Source: Deltaproteobacteria bacterium (lineage in GTDB: Bacteria; Desulfobacterota; B13-G15). From it: 6,366 nt of DNA. The notes under the pieces were generated by a model. That model made no database searches. It worked only from the letters and a program-made list of their open reading frames with translations, and was not told where the DNA came from. The DNA lies in assembly GCA_003646585.1 (NCBI GenBank), contig QMLA01000065.1, forward strand, positions 1 to 6,366. The letters are read 5' to 3'. Positions within the stretch are counted from its first letter, which is position 1. Every line of letters starts with the position of its first letter. The translations under genes were made by a program, and so were the position numbers. This document shows, in pieces, positions 1 through 5,631 of this stretch.

Positions 1-684
1 ATATAAGATTTCACTACCAGGTGGGATGTTTCCGGCAAGGGCCTCCTTGAGGGAATGCTCCTCATCCAGGAGCTTGAACTCGAGCATCGCCGTCCTGCCG
101 ATTATGGCCTTTGCCCTCTCGGGATCCTTAACACCCGGCAGCTGGATCAGGATGTCCCTGTCACCGTGGCGGATTATCTCGGGCTCCGCAACCCCAAACT
201 GATCAATGCGATTCCTTATGGTCTCAAGGGCCTGCTCCACTGCCGAACGCCGGATCCTCGCTTCCTCCCCCGGGTCAAGACCGAGAACGACCCTCACCCT
301 CGCATCCACTTTTTCGGTGGTCAGTATGCGGAGATTTGGATAACGATCACTCAGGAGCTCTCTCAAAGGGGGCAACATATCCTCATTGAGGAGGAGGATC
401 TGGATCTGACGATCTTGCCTCTCGGTCTGGAGGCTAAAGATCCGCTTCTCCCTCATATCCTCCCGCAGGTCATTCTTCAACCTCTCGAGGGTGCTCTTTA
501 CCGCCTCCTCAGTCTCGACCCCAAGCAAAAGGTACATTCCTCCCTGGAGATCAAGACCCAGTTTAACCCTGCGCTTAACCAGAAATCCCGCACCCTCTCC
601 CAAAAAGGTGGGCAACAAAATCAAAACAGAAAGACAGAGGATAAGCCCGATGAAGACCATTTTTGCCTTAAGCCATTCCCTCAT
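1..684 (-). CDS. secD: SecD, Sec translocon accessory subunit (5' part; 3' end off the window)
   Basis: SecD works with SecF in the inner membrane to drive the late steps of Sec-dependent export using the proton gradient. The 228 residues seen are the N-terminal part. They hold a basic N-terminus (MREWLKAK), one membrane segment (about residues 9-28), the LGLDLQGG motif (42-49), the family motif RNRIDQFGVAEPEI (157-170), and QLPGVKDPERAK (181-192) followed by GRTAMLEFKLLDE (196-208). The remaining periplasmic region and the other membrane segments lie beyond base 1. A stop codon sits four codons upstream, so the start is either ATG 684 or the internal ATG at 660. ATG 660 has an AAGG five bases upstream, but starting there would remove the positive charges that orient the first membrane segment, so I prefer 684. 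No yajC lies directly upstream. Family identity is very secure. Confidence 0.96.
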   Translation of the reverse strand, partial: MREWLKAKMVFIGLILCLSVLILLPTFLGEGAGFLVKRRVKLGLDLQGGMYLLLGVETEEAVKSTLERLKNDLREDMREKRIFSLQTERQDRQIQILLLNEDMLPPLRELLSDRYPNLRILTTEKVDARVRVVLGLDPGEEARIRRSAVEQALETIRNRIDQFGVAEPEIIRHGDRDILIQLPGVKDPERAKAIIGRTAMLEFKLLDEEHSLKEALAGNIPPGSEILY

Positions 685-833
685 CGCAAGGCTTTAATAC
701 CCAAAAAGACCCACCTTTGCAACTTCTGGCGTATACTCCCTGAAGCTTAAGGCCCCGTCGACCGAACAAAAACTTGACTTTGCTGGGCAAGGACGAGGAC
801 GTCTAGGGGTGGTCTTCGGCATAATAAGCGACG

Positions 834-862
834 ATTATAGGGCCGTGAGCGATCCCTGGATC
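834..862 (-). promoter_or_regulatory. Candidate secD promoter (-10 only well matched)
   Basis: The minus strand carries a perfect TATAAT (bases 839-834). The hexamer 17 bases upstream, GATCCA (862-857), is a poor -35. A transcript starting about seven bases past the -10 would have a leader of roughly 140 bases before the secD ATG. The position fits a secD promoter, but the weak -35 makes this tentative. Confidence 0.25.
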
Positions 863-901
863 AGGGAGGATGAGGTTCATCTTAAGCTTTATTACCGTCT
901 G

Positions 902-937
902 CAGATCAATGATCGCCTTTCGCCTGCAGGCGATCTG
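902..937. repeat. Inverted repeat with alternative pairings downstream of the COG1237 gene
   Basis: GATCGCCT (911-918) is exactly complementary to AGGCGATC (928-935), giving an 8-bp stem with a 9-base loop. The loop overlaps a perfect 14-base palindrome, TCGCCTGCAGGCGA (920-933). Outer arms CAGATC (902-907) and GATCTG (932-937) also match. The structures compete because they share bases. No T-run follows on either strand, so this is not a standard intrinsic terminator. A protein-binding dyad or an RNA 3'-end stabiliser is possible. Confidence 0.5.
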
Positions 938-942
938 GAATG

Positions 943-973
943 CTCAAGGGACAAATCATGCCCCCCTCTTGAG
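943..973. repeat. Imperfect hairpin just past the stop of the COG1237 gene
   Basis: CTCAAG (943-948) pairs with CTTGAG (968-973). The stem continues with GG (949-950) against CC (965-966) after a single bulged base. The loop is about 14 bases. It starts 21 bases downstream of the minus-strand stop codon at 994-996. It lacks a terminal U-tract, so intrinsic termination is doubtful. It lies directly beside the 902-937 repeat. Confidence 0.4.
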
Positions 974-993
974 TTAACATCTTTCCTATACCT

Positions 994-1827
994 TCATCGC
1001 CTCATCATCCCTTCGATCTCCTTCAACCCTATCCTCCTCCCCACCCCCACCTCTATGAACCTTGGGCCGAACTCATCACGGAACACCCTTCTGGCCTCTT
1101 GGCCAGAGCAGTGGCACGGGCCGACGCAGCAGACGCCCAGCGCCCTCAGGGCCCTGGCGATCTCCCTCACCTCAGTCCGGGGCAGGTCCAACAGGTGGAA
1201 CCCACCCATAACCAAGGAGATGGGACCGCCTGTCAATTCCTTCGTCCTGGCCACCATCTGCAGGATGCCCGGATGGGCACACCCAGTAATGAGGATCGTC
1301 CCCGCCCTTGTCCGGATCAAAAGGGCCTGCTCCCTCAGCCCTTGGCCCATCTCGCCTGTGGAATAGATGCCCGGACAGATCTCCAAAGGCCCCCTGACCT
1401 CCTTTACCCTTGCTCCCTGGAGACGGACACGGTCTTTGAACCCCTGGGGGAAGGACTGAGGCAAATAAAGGGTGACCCCTCGCAGCCTCCTCAGGAGGGC
1501 CTGCAATCCCCCTGTATGGTCCCCATGGATATGGGAAAGAACCACCACTTCTATCGCCTCGGCCTTCAAGCCCAGGGCCTCCATGTTAGACAGCAGTAAG
1601 GAGCCGTCACCTCCGGTGTCAAAGAGGATCTTTAATTCAGCCCCCTCGATGAGGCAGGAAAAGCCCCAAGCCGTGCTCAAGCGCGGATCATAAGGGTTGT
1701 TGTCGTAAATGACACTGAGGGTGACGTCTCCCTTAACGGTATCCCTGAGAGGAAACCCCTCTCCCCTCCCCCAAAAAGGCCCAAGGACCATACCCATGCT
1801 CAAGGCCAAAAGGAAGATCGATCTCAT
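994..1827 (-). CDS. Probably exported metallo-beta-lactamase-fold hydrolase, COG1237 (dihydropterin-RFAP synthase-like) family
   Basis: The protein has 277 residues with the metal-binding motif SHIHGDHTGG (98-107; ligands H99, H101, D103, H104). It also has TGCAHPG (181-187, H185), GGFHLLD (208-214, H211) and PCHCSG (237-242). The combination of GCAHPG, GGFHL and a late CHCSG marks the COG1237 group, named after a methanopterin-pathway enzyme of methanogens. In bacteria that name is usually propagated and the substrate is unknown. Residues 1-24 (MRSIFLLALS, then a hydrophobic stretch ending in GRGEG) look like a signal peptide or N-terminal anchor, so the enzyme probably acts outside the cytoplasm. 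That is uncommon for this family as I know it. ATG 1827 is the only start before an upstream in-frame stop. No clear Shine-Dalgarno precedes it. It is divergent from rlmD and lies upstream of secD on the same strand. Confidence 0.88.
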   Translation of the reverse strand: MRSIFLLALSMGMVLGPFWGRGEGFPLRDTVKGDVTLSVIYDNNPYDPRLSTAWGFSCLIEGAELKILFDTGGDGSLLLSNMEALGLKAEAIEVVVLSHIHGDHTGGLQALLRRLRGVTLYLPQSFPQGFKDRVRLQGARVKEVRGPLEICPGIYSTGEMGQGLREQALLIRTRAGTILITGCAHPGILQMVARTKELTGGPISLVMGGFHLLDLPRTEVREIARALRALGVCCVGPCHCSGQEARRVFRDEFGPRFIEVGVGRRIGLKEIEGMMRR

Positions 1828-1843
1828 CTCGGTGCCAGAGGGT

Positions 1844-1868
1844 AAGATACCACTCTTAAGACCTTAAG
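1844..1868 (-). promoter_or_regulatory. Candidate extended -10 promoter with a CTTAAG dyad, for the COG1237 gene
   Basis: On the minus strand, TGG (1852-1850) followed by TATCTT (1849-1844) resembles an extended -10. Directly upstream is CTTAAG-2 bases-CTTAAG (1855-1868), a 14-base dyad that is symmetric apart from its two central bases. It sits between the -10 and the expected -35, where a repressor would act. There is no good -35. The predicted leader is only about 10 bases, which agrees with the missing Shine-Dalgarno. Suggestive only. Confidence 0.25.
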
Positions 1869-1898
1869 CGAAGCCTCGGGGAAGGTCCACAGAATTGC

Positions 1899-1927
1899 TT
1901 GATCAAACCCCATAAGGGGGGCACAAT
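1899..1927 (+). promoter_or_regulatory. Weak sigma70-like promoter for rlmD
   Basis: TTGATC (1899-1904) and CACAAT (1922-1927) are each a 4/6 match to the consensus, separated by 17 bases. The predicted transcript start falls at about 1934, only a few bases before the ATG at 1937. That would make rlmD nearly leaderless, in keeping with the lack of a well-placed Shine-Dalgarno: the nearest purine run, at 1916-1921, is 15 bases from the ATG. A CCCC-ATAA-GGGG mini-hairpin (1908-1919) lies in the spacer. Confidence 0.25.
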
Positions 1928-1936
1928 TTTTCGGGC

Positions 1937-3232
1937 ATGAAATTGACAGTAGAGAAGCTAATCTTCGGGGGATGGGGAGTGTCGCGGACCACGGGAAAGG
2001 TGGTCCTTGTAGCGGGAGTGCTCCCGGGGGAGGTCGTGGAGGTCGAGGTGCAGAGGGAACATCGGGATTACATGGTGGCCACCCTCAAGGAGGTCCTCTC
2101 CCCCTCCCCCAAAAGGATCGACCCCCGCTGTCCCCATTTTGGGGATTGCGGTGGATGCGATTATCAGCACATCCCCTACAATCTTCAACTTCCCCTTAAG
2201 GAAGAGATCCTTAAAGAAGAACTGAAGCGCATAGGCCAAATCCCTCCTGAGATGGTAAAGCCCATGATTCCTTCCCCCCAGGATTACGGCTGGAGGATAA
2301 GGCTTGATCTGGCCATTGAGGCAAAGGAGAAGCTGAAGATCGGCTTTTATCGAAGGGGAACCCGTGAGATCGTGGATGTCGAGCGCTGCCCCGTTGCTCA
2401 CCCCCTGGCCGAAAGGATCATGGAGCGCTTCCGCCTGGCCCTCCAGAGGCACCTCATCCTTGTGGCGGCGGTGAGACGCCTGGAGATCACCATAAGCCCC
2501 GATGAAAACAGGGGCCATATGGTCATCTATTGTCTGGTTCACCACGATAAAAAGCACATGCGCCAGATGGCAGAGGAACTCGTACTTGAATGCGACGAAC
2601 TGAAAGACGTGTTGATAAAACACAGGGCGCTGGTCTTTCCTCACTCGGTCCTGGGTAAGGGGAGGACTCAATCGGCCCTTGAGTTCTCTCTGAATGGCAT
2701 CCGAATCCTGAGCTATCCAGGGGTGTTCCTTCAGGCCAACCCCCAGCAGAACAGAAGGCTTATTGCATACCTCAAAAAGAAACTGGGAGACGATCTCGGA
2801 GAGGTCCTGGAACTTTTTTCGGGTATCGGAAACCTCTCTCTTCCCCTCGCTCCACAGGCTTCCTCTTGGACGGGAGTGGAAAGGAACAGGCTTTCCGTCA
2901 AGAATGCGAACTACAATGCCCAGAAAAACGGTATCAAGGCCAGATTCGTCTGCGAGGAGGCCCTTAGACTTCTGGAAAGCTGGCAGAAGGAAGGACGACA
3001 CTGTGACCTCTTGCTTCTGGATCCCCCAAGACAAGGGGCCCTCGAAGAACTCAAAATGGCTCTATCTCTGAACCCTTCCAGGATAGCCTATGTATCCTGC
3101 AACCCCTCAACCCTCGCCAGGGATTTGCGGTTCCTCATCGACCAGGGATACGAACTCGAAGAGATTACCCCCTTTGACTTCTTCCCTCAAACCTACCACA
3201 TAGAATCCGTCTCCCTTCTGAGAAAGCCTTAG
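1937..3232 (+). CDS. rlmD: RlmD (RumA), 23S rRNA (uracil-1939) C5-methyltransferase
   Basis: RlmD uses S-adenosylmethionine to make m5U1939 in 23S rRNA. All hallmarks are present in 431 residues, against 433 in E. coli. They are an N-terminal TRAM domain (about 1-55), four Fe-S cluster cysteines (C65, C71, C74, then C151 in ERCPVAHP), a central RNA-contacting domain and a C-terminal Rossmann methyltransferase. The latter shows FLQANPQQN (264-272, Q266), ELFSGIGNLSLPLA (292-305), DPPRQG (362-367), the catalytic cysteine C388 in SCNPSTLARDL (387-397) and the general base E423 in HIESVSLL. C388, E423, D362 and Q266 sit within one position of the E. coli equivalents as I remember them. ATG 1937 is the only plausible start, because an in-frame stop lies at 1913-1915. 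No proper Shine-Dalgarno is seen. The stop overlaps the stop of the convergent permease gene. Confidence 0.95.
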   Translation: MKLTVEKLIFGGWGVSRTTGKVVLVAGVLPGEVVEVEVQREHRDYMVATLKEVLSPSPKRIDPRCPHFGDCGGCDYQHIPYNLQLPLKEEILKEELKRIGQIPPEMVKPMIPSPQDYGWRIRLDLAIEAKEKLKIGFYRRGTREIVDVERCPVAHPLAERIMERFRLALQRHLILVAAVRRLEITISPDENRGHMVIYCLVHHDKKHMRQMAEELVLECDELKDVLIKHRALVFPHSVLGKGRTQSALEFSLNGIRILSYPGVFLQANPQQNRRLIAYLKKKLGDDLGEVLELFSGIGNLSLPLAPQASSWTGVERNRLSVKNANYNAQKNGIKARFVCEEALRLLESWQKEGRHCDLLLLDPPRQGALEELKMALSLNPSRIAYVSCNPSTLARDLRFLIDQGYELEEITPFDFFPQTYHIESVSLLRKP

Positions 3233-4023
3233 GATTTCTTAAATCCTTCAAGCAAAAGAAAGGCCAAACCAGCGACAAGCACTATCGTGGCACCCGAAGG
3301 GATATCGAACAGAAAGGAAAGATAAAGCCCCACCATCACAAAACCCAAACCGAAGAGCCCGCTGATGAACATCATCCAGCCGAGGCTCTTGGTGAAATGC
3401 CTGGAGGAAACAGCGGGAATGGTTATCAGGGCCAAAACCAGGACAATCCCAACAGCCCTGATCAACATCACACAGCTTGTCGCTATCATTAACAGGAAAA
3501 CGGTGTTTATCAGTTTCGTCCTAACCCCCACAACCCAGGCGAACTCCGGGTCAAAGGACACGGCCACAAGTTCCTTCCAGAAACTCAGGGTCACTGCGAA
3601 AAGTCCAAGATCCAGAAGGGCCATAACTGCCAGTTCGCCTGTAGGAACCATGAGGATGTTGCCGAAGAGATAGCCCATCAGGTCGGGAACATAACCGGGG
3701 GTGAGTCCCACAAAGAGGGCGCCTATCGCCATCCCGATGGCCCAGAGGATGCCTATGGCCGAATCTTCGGATATCTCCAGCCTTTCAAGGGCCAGACCCA
3801 TTCCCAGGGCCGAAAGGACCGTGAAGACCAGGGCAGACCTTATGGGATCGATCCCCAAGAACACCCCTATTCCGACTCCTCCGAAGGCCACATGAGCGAT
3901 CCCGCCGGCCAGAAAGACCATCCTCCTGACCACTATAAGGGTGCCCACGATGGCACAGGCCACCGACACTAAAAACCCGGCCAAAAGGGCATTTCTCAGG
4001 AACTCGTATTGTAGAAGGCTCAC
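3229..4023 (-). CDS. Zn/Mn-type metal ABC transporter permease (ZnuB/MntB-like)
   Basis: This is the membrane subunit of an ABC importer of divalent metal (ABC-3 family). It has 264 residues with about seven to eight hydrophobic helices, for example near 12-32, 40-57, 63-80, 90-108, 134-149, 172-202, 215-237 and 245-260. Family features are RRMVFLAGGIAHVAFGGVG (33-51), EDSAIGILWAIGMAIG (86-101) and FDPEFAWVVGVRT (157-169). I chose GTG 4023 over the ATG 60 bases upstream. GTG gives the expected LLQYEFLRNALLAG start, overlaps the ATPase stop as GTGA, and has GGGAG eight bases upstream. The longer form adds 20 residues that look like the ATPase tail in another frame. The metal cannot be told from sequence: zinc, manganese and iron are all possible. 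The TAA stop overlaps the rlmD stop by 4 bases, leaving no room for a terminator between them. Confidence 0.93.
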   Translation of the reverse strand: MSLLQYEFLRNALLAGFLVSVACAIVGTLIVVRRMVFLAGGIAHVAFGGVGIGVFLGIDPIRSALVFTVLSALGMGLALERLEISEDSAIGILWAIGMAIGALFVGLTPGYVPDLMGYLFGNILMVPTGELAVMALLDLGLFAVTLSFWKELVAVSFDPEFAWVVGVRTKLINTVFLLMIATSCVMLIRAVGIVLVLALITIPAVSSRHFTKSLGWMMFISGLFGLGFVMVGLYLSFLFDIPSGATIVLVAGLAFLLLEGFKKS

Positions 4024-4772
4024 GGTCGGTGCTCCCTGAAGACACGGTGAGGTACACCGTGGGCGATGAGATCCACAGGACAACCGTAGACGGCTTCCAG
4101 GTCCTCGGGCCGGATTTCCTTGGTCCCGTGATAATACATCTTCCTGTTGAGACAGGCGATCTTTTCCACATAGGTTGAGAGAACCCCTATATCGTGGGTC
4201 ACAAGGATAATAGTGATACCTTTGCGCAATCCCTCAAGCAGTTCAAAGAATTCGGTCTCAACGGGCAAATCCACATTGGCCGTGGGTTCATCCAGCAACA
4301 GAAGTTTGGGCTCCGAGACCAACGCCCTGGCTATCAACACCCTTTGAAGTTCCCCCCCGGAAAGGCTCCCAATCTGTCTGTCCTTGAGGTGGGACATCTC
4401 CACAAGCTCCAAAGCCTCCAAGGCCTTCTGCATGTCTTCTCTGCTGTAAGGCCTGAACATCCCTTTCCCCCTCAGCCTTCCCATCAGGACGACATCTATT
4501 ACCCTGAGGGGGAAATCTCTGTCGAAGATCCTCTCCTGGGGGACATAACCGACAAGATGCCTCCCCTCTTCAGGTTCTTTGCCAAAGACCAGCACATCGC
4601 CCCTGCTTGGCTTCACCAAGCCGAGGATCACCTTGAGGAGGGTCGTCTTTCCACCGCCATTTGGTCCGATAATGCCGACAAAATCGCCTTCCTGGACGGA
4701 AAAATTTATGTCCTCAAGGATAGTCTGGCCCTCCCTTTCCACCCATACTCCTTTGAGTTCAACTACATTCAT
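4020..4772 (-). CDS. Zn/Mn-type metal ABC transporter ATP-binding protein (ZnuC/MntA-like)
   Basis: This is the cytoplasmic ATPase that powers the permease encoded just downstream. In its 250 residues it shows Walker A GPNGGGKTT (36-44), a Q-loop at YVPQE (76-80), the ABC signature LSGGE (137-141), Walker B LLLLDEP (157-163, D161/E162), a D-loop after it (ANVD, 165-168) and the switch histidine H193 in VTHD. RRL-type residues and the LMGRL segment (96-100) fit the metal-importer subfamily. The C-terminal tail AHGVPHRVFREH (237-248) is rich in histidine, as in several zinc-type relatives; whether it binds metal is unknown. The stop overlaps the permease GTG by 4 bases, so translation is probably coupled. 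A GAGGAG lies 11 bases upstream of the ATG, slightly far for a Shine-Dalgarno. The regulator gene ends 55 bases upstream. No solute-binding protein gene is present in the window. Confidence 0.95.
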   Translation of the reverse strand: MNVVELKGVWVEREGQTILEDINFSVQEGDFVGIIGPNGGGKTTLLKVILGLVKPSRGDVLVFGKEPEEGRHLVGYVPQERIFDRDFPLRVIDVVLMGRLRGKGMFRPYSREDMQKALEALELVEMSHLKDRQIGSLSGGELQRVLIARALVSEPKLLLLDEPTANVDLPVETEFFELLEGLRKGITIILVTHDIGVLSTYVEKIACLNRKMYYHGTKEIRPEDLEAVYGCPVDLIAHGVPHRVFREHRP

Positions 4773-4803
4773 GACATCGATGTCTCCTCGAGGGAGAATC
4801 TCC
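4773..4803. repeat. Cluster of three short palindromes before the ATPase start
   Basis: The 55-base gap upstream of the ATPase ATG holds GACATCGATGTC (4773-4784), a perfect 12-base palindrome touching the start codon. It also holds CCTCGAGG (4787-4794, 8 bases, perfect) and GGAGA-A-TCTCC (4793-4803, a 5-bp inverted repeat around one base). The middle one overlaps the candidate ribosome-binding GAGGAG on the minus strand. They could be a metalloregulator operator or RNA structure controlling translation. None resembles a Zur or Fur box that I recognise. Confidence 0.4.
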
Positions 4804-4827
4804 AGGGACAGAAGGCTATAGAGGGGG

Positions 4828-5580
4828 TCACGGAATAAACCCGTAATCCTTCAGTTTTTTCCTCAGGGTATTGCGATTTATCCCGAGAAGCCGCGCTGCA
4901 GCACTCTGGACGTTTCCCACCTTCTTCATAACGCAGCTTATAAGGCTGCGTTCGACAATCTCCGTTATCTCCTTCAGGAGATCCCCTTCCTTTATGGAAA
5001 GATTCCCCAGGGCCTGTTCTATCTTGCGCTCCAGGATCTCGTCAATACTCAGATCTTCCCAGAAGGAACACAGGGCAAGGGCCGGTGCTAGAACCCTCCC
5101 CACCCAGACCATGGCTTCCTGAAGGCGTTCGGAAGGCCATATGGGCTCCGAATGAAAAGCCCCCAGGGCACCCCTAAGATGACCGGCTGTAAGGAGGGGA
5201 GCAAGGGTCAAGAGCCCGTCCTTTCTGATTTTGGAAAACACGGGATCAAAATGGAGGGATTGCAGAGTGACGGCTTTGCCCCTGTAAAGGTCGACCTTGA
5301 CCTTCTCCTGGGGATCCCAGGGAAACCCCCTAAGCCCCTCAAATCCCTCTCCAAAGCCCCCCTTGATGAAGAACCCTCCTCTGCTGTCCACGGAAAGCCA
5401 CACACCTCCTTCTGCGCCGAGCCTTCTGGTGAGAAAGCCAACGACTTCTTCGCATAGCTTCCGTGGATCGGATTCCCTCTGGATCAGAGGAAGGAATTCT
5501 TCAAGGAGAAGGGTGGGAAAGGCTTGGGGAGAAGCGACTTTTGAAGGTTCCATCCCTTTGTCCCTGGTGGATAAAGCCAT
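4828..5580 (-). CDS. GAF-like sensor with C-terminal Fis-type helix-turn-helix
   Basis: This is a 250-residue putative transcription regulator. Residues about 22-172 look like a GAF-type sensory domain. They have an N-terminal helix (TLLLEEFLPLIQRESDP), the pattern LGAEGGVWLSVDSRG (54-68), a later TLAPLLTAGHLRGALGAF (125-142) and a closing helix. Residues 200-250 form a Fis-type DNA-binding domain, ending NVQSAAARLLGINRNTLRKKLKDYG (223-247). There is no AAA+ module: I see no Walker A or GAFTGA between the domains. It should therefore not act as a sigma54 activator in the NtrC way. The ligand is unknown, and there is no His/Cys cluster that would mark a metal sensor. The start could be ATG 5580 (AGGA seven bases upstream) or ATG 5553 (AGGG eight bases upstream). 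The predicted promoter makes 5553 the better-supplied start. It probably leads the operon with the ATPase and permease genes. Confidence 0.82.
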   Translation of the reverse strand: MALSTRDKGMEPSKVASPQAFPTLLLEEFLPLIQRESDPRKLCEEVVGFLTRRLGAEGGVWLSVDSRGGFFIKGGFGEGFEGLRGFPWDPQEKVKVDLYRGKAVTLQSLHFDPVFSKIRKDGLLTLAPLLTAGHLRGALGAFHSEPIWPSERLQEAMVWVGRVLAPALALCSFWEDLSIDEILERKIEQALGNLSIKEGDLLKEITEIVERSLISCVMKKVGNVQSAAARLLGINRNTLRKKLKDYGFIP

Positions 5581-5596
5581 ACGGACATCCTATAAT
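5568..5596 (+). promoter_or_regulatory. Sigma70-type promoter for the RNase Z-like gene
   Basis: A perfect TATAAT (5591-5596) lies 17 bases downstream of TGGATA (5568-5573), a 4/6 match to TTGACA. The expected transcript start is near 5603, giving a leader of about 29 bases. AAGGG (5620-5624) sits seven bases before the ATG at 5632 as the Shine-Dalgarno. The elements lie inside the 5' end of the divergent regulator gene if that gene starts at 5580. Confidence 0.55.
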
Positions 5597-5621
5597 AGAC
5601 CCGCCTTAAGGCATTTAGCAA
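5592..5621 (-). promoter_or_regulatory. Candidate divergent promoter for the GAF-Fis regulator operon
   Basis: On the minus strand TTGCTA (5621-5616, 4/6) is 18 bases from TATTAT (5597-5592, 5/6). This -10 overlaps the plus-strand TATAAT by five bases, so the two polymerases could not bind together. The start would be near 5585, leaving too short a leader for ATG 5580 to use its Shine-Dalgarno. That favours initiation at ATG 5553. Confidence 0.35.
5603..5612. repeat. 10-base palindrome GCCTTAAGGC in the divergent promoter region
   Basis: This perfect palindrome lies between the -35 and -10 of the candidate minus-strand promoter and at the predicted plus-strand transcript start. A protein bound here could repress both directions. 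Its core CTTAAG is the same hexamer as in the dyad at 1855-1868, although six bases can recur by chance. Confidence 0.3.
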
Positions 5622-5631
5622 GGGCCAAAAG

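Larger units (their letters stand above)
685..993. other. Non-coding gap between the COG1237 metallo-beta-lactamase gene and secD
   Basis: This 309-base gap lies between two minus-strand genes. I read it in six frames and found no convincing gene. The open stretches on the minus strand are tiny (about 18 and 25 codons after an ATG) and look like no known family, including YajC. The plus-strand reading from about 809 continues antisense through the next gene and is a shadow. What the gap does hold is two adjacent inverted repeats (902-937 and 943-973) just past the stop of the upstream gene, and a perfect TATAAT on the minus strand. The likely role is 3'-end formation for the upstream gene plus a promoter and leader for secD. 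That is inference. Confidence 0.6.

Noticed and set aside
55..750. Long plus-strand open frame of 231 codons
   Set aside because: It is antisense to secD, whose conserved motifs are unmistakable on the minus strand. The plus-strand protein has no recognisable features.
685..955. Short minus-strand open frames of about 18-25 codons in the gap before secD
   Set aside because: No good ribosome-binding sites, no hydrophobic segment typical of YajC, and no recognisable similarity.
809..1366. Plus-strand open frame whose first residues (GIISDDY) faintly recall a metallophosphoesterase start
   Set aside because: The usual D-x-H and later motifs are absent, and most of it is antisense to the clear COG1237 gene.
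1908..1919. CCCC-ATAA-GGGG hairpin followed by a short T-run, as an intrinsic terminator
   Set aside because: No plus-strand gene ends upstream, the stem is only 4 bp, and the T-run is six bases away.
1958..3034. Minus-strand open frame of 358 codons
   Set aside because: Shadow of rlmD, which carries all expected catalytic and Fe-S residues.
4024..4083. 20-residue N-terminal extension of the permease from an upstream ATG
   Set aside because: It is the ATPase C-terminal coding region in another frame. GTG 4023 has a Shine-Dalgarno and the usual family N-terminus.
4828..5580. Sigma54-dependent activator
   Set aside because: There is a Fis-type DNA-binding end but no Walker A, Walker B or GAFTGA AAA+ segment between it and the GAF-like domain.
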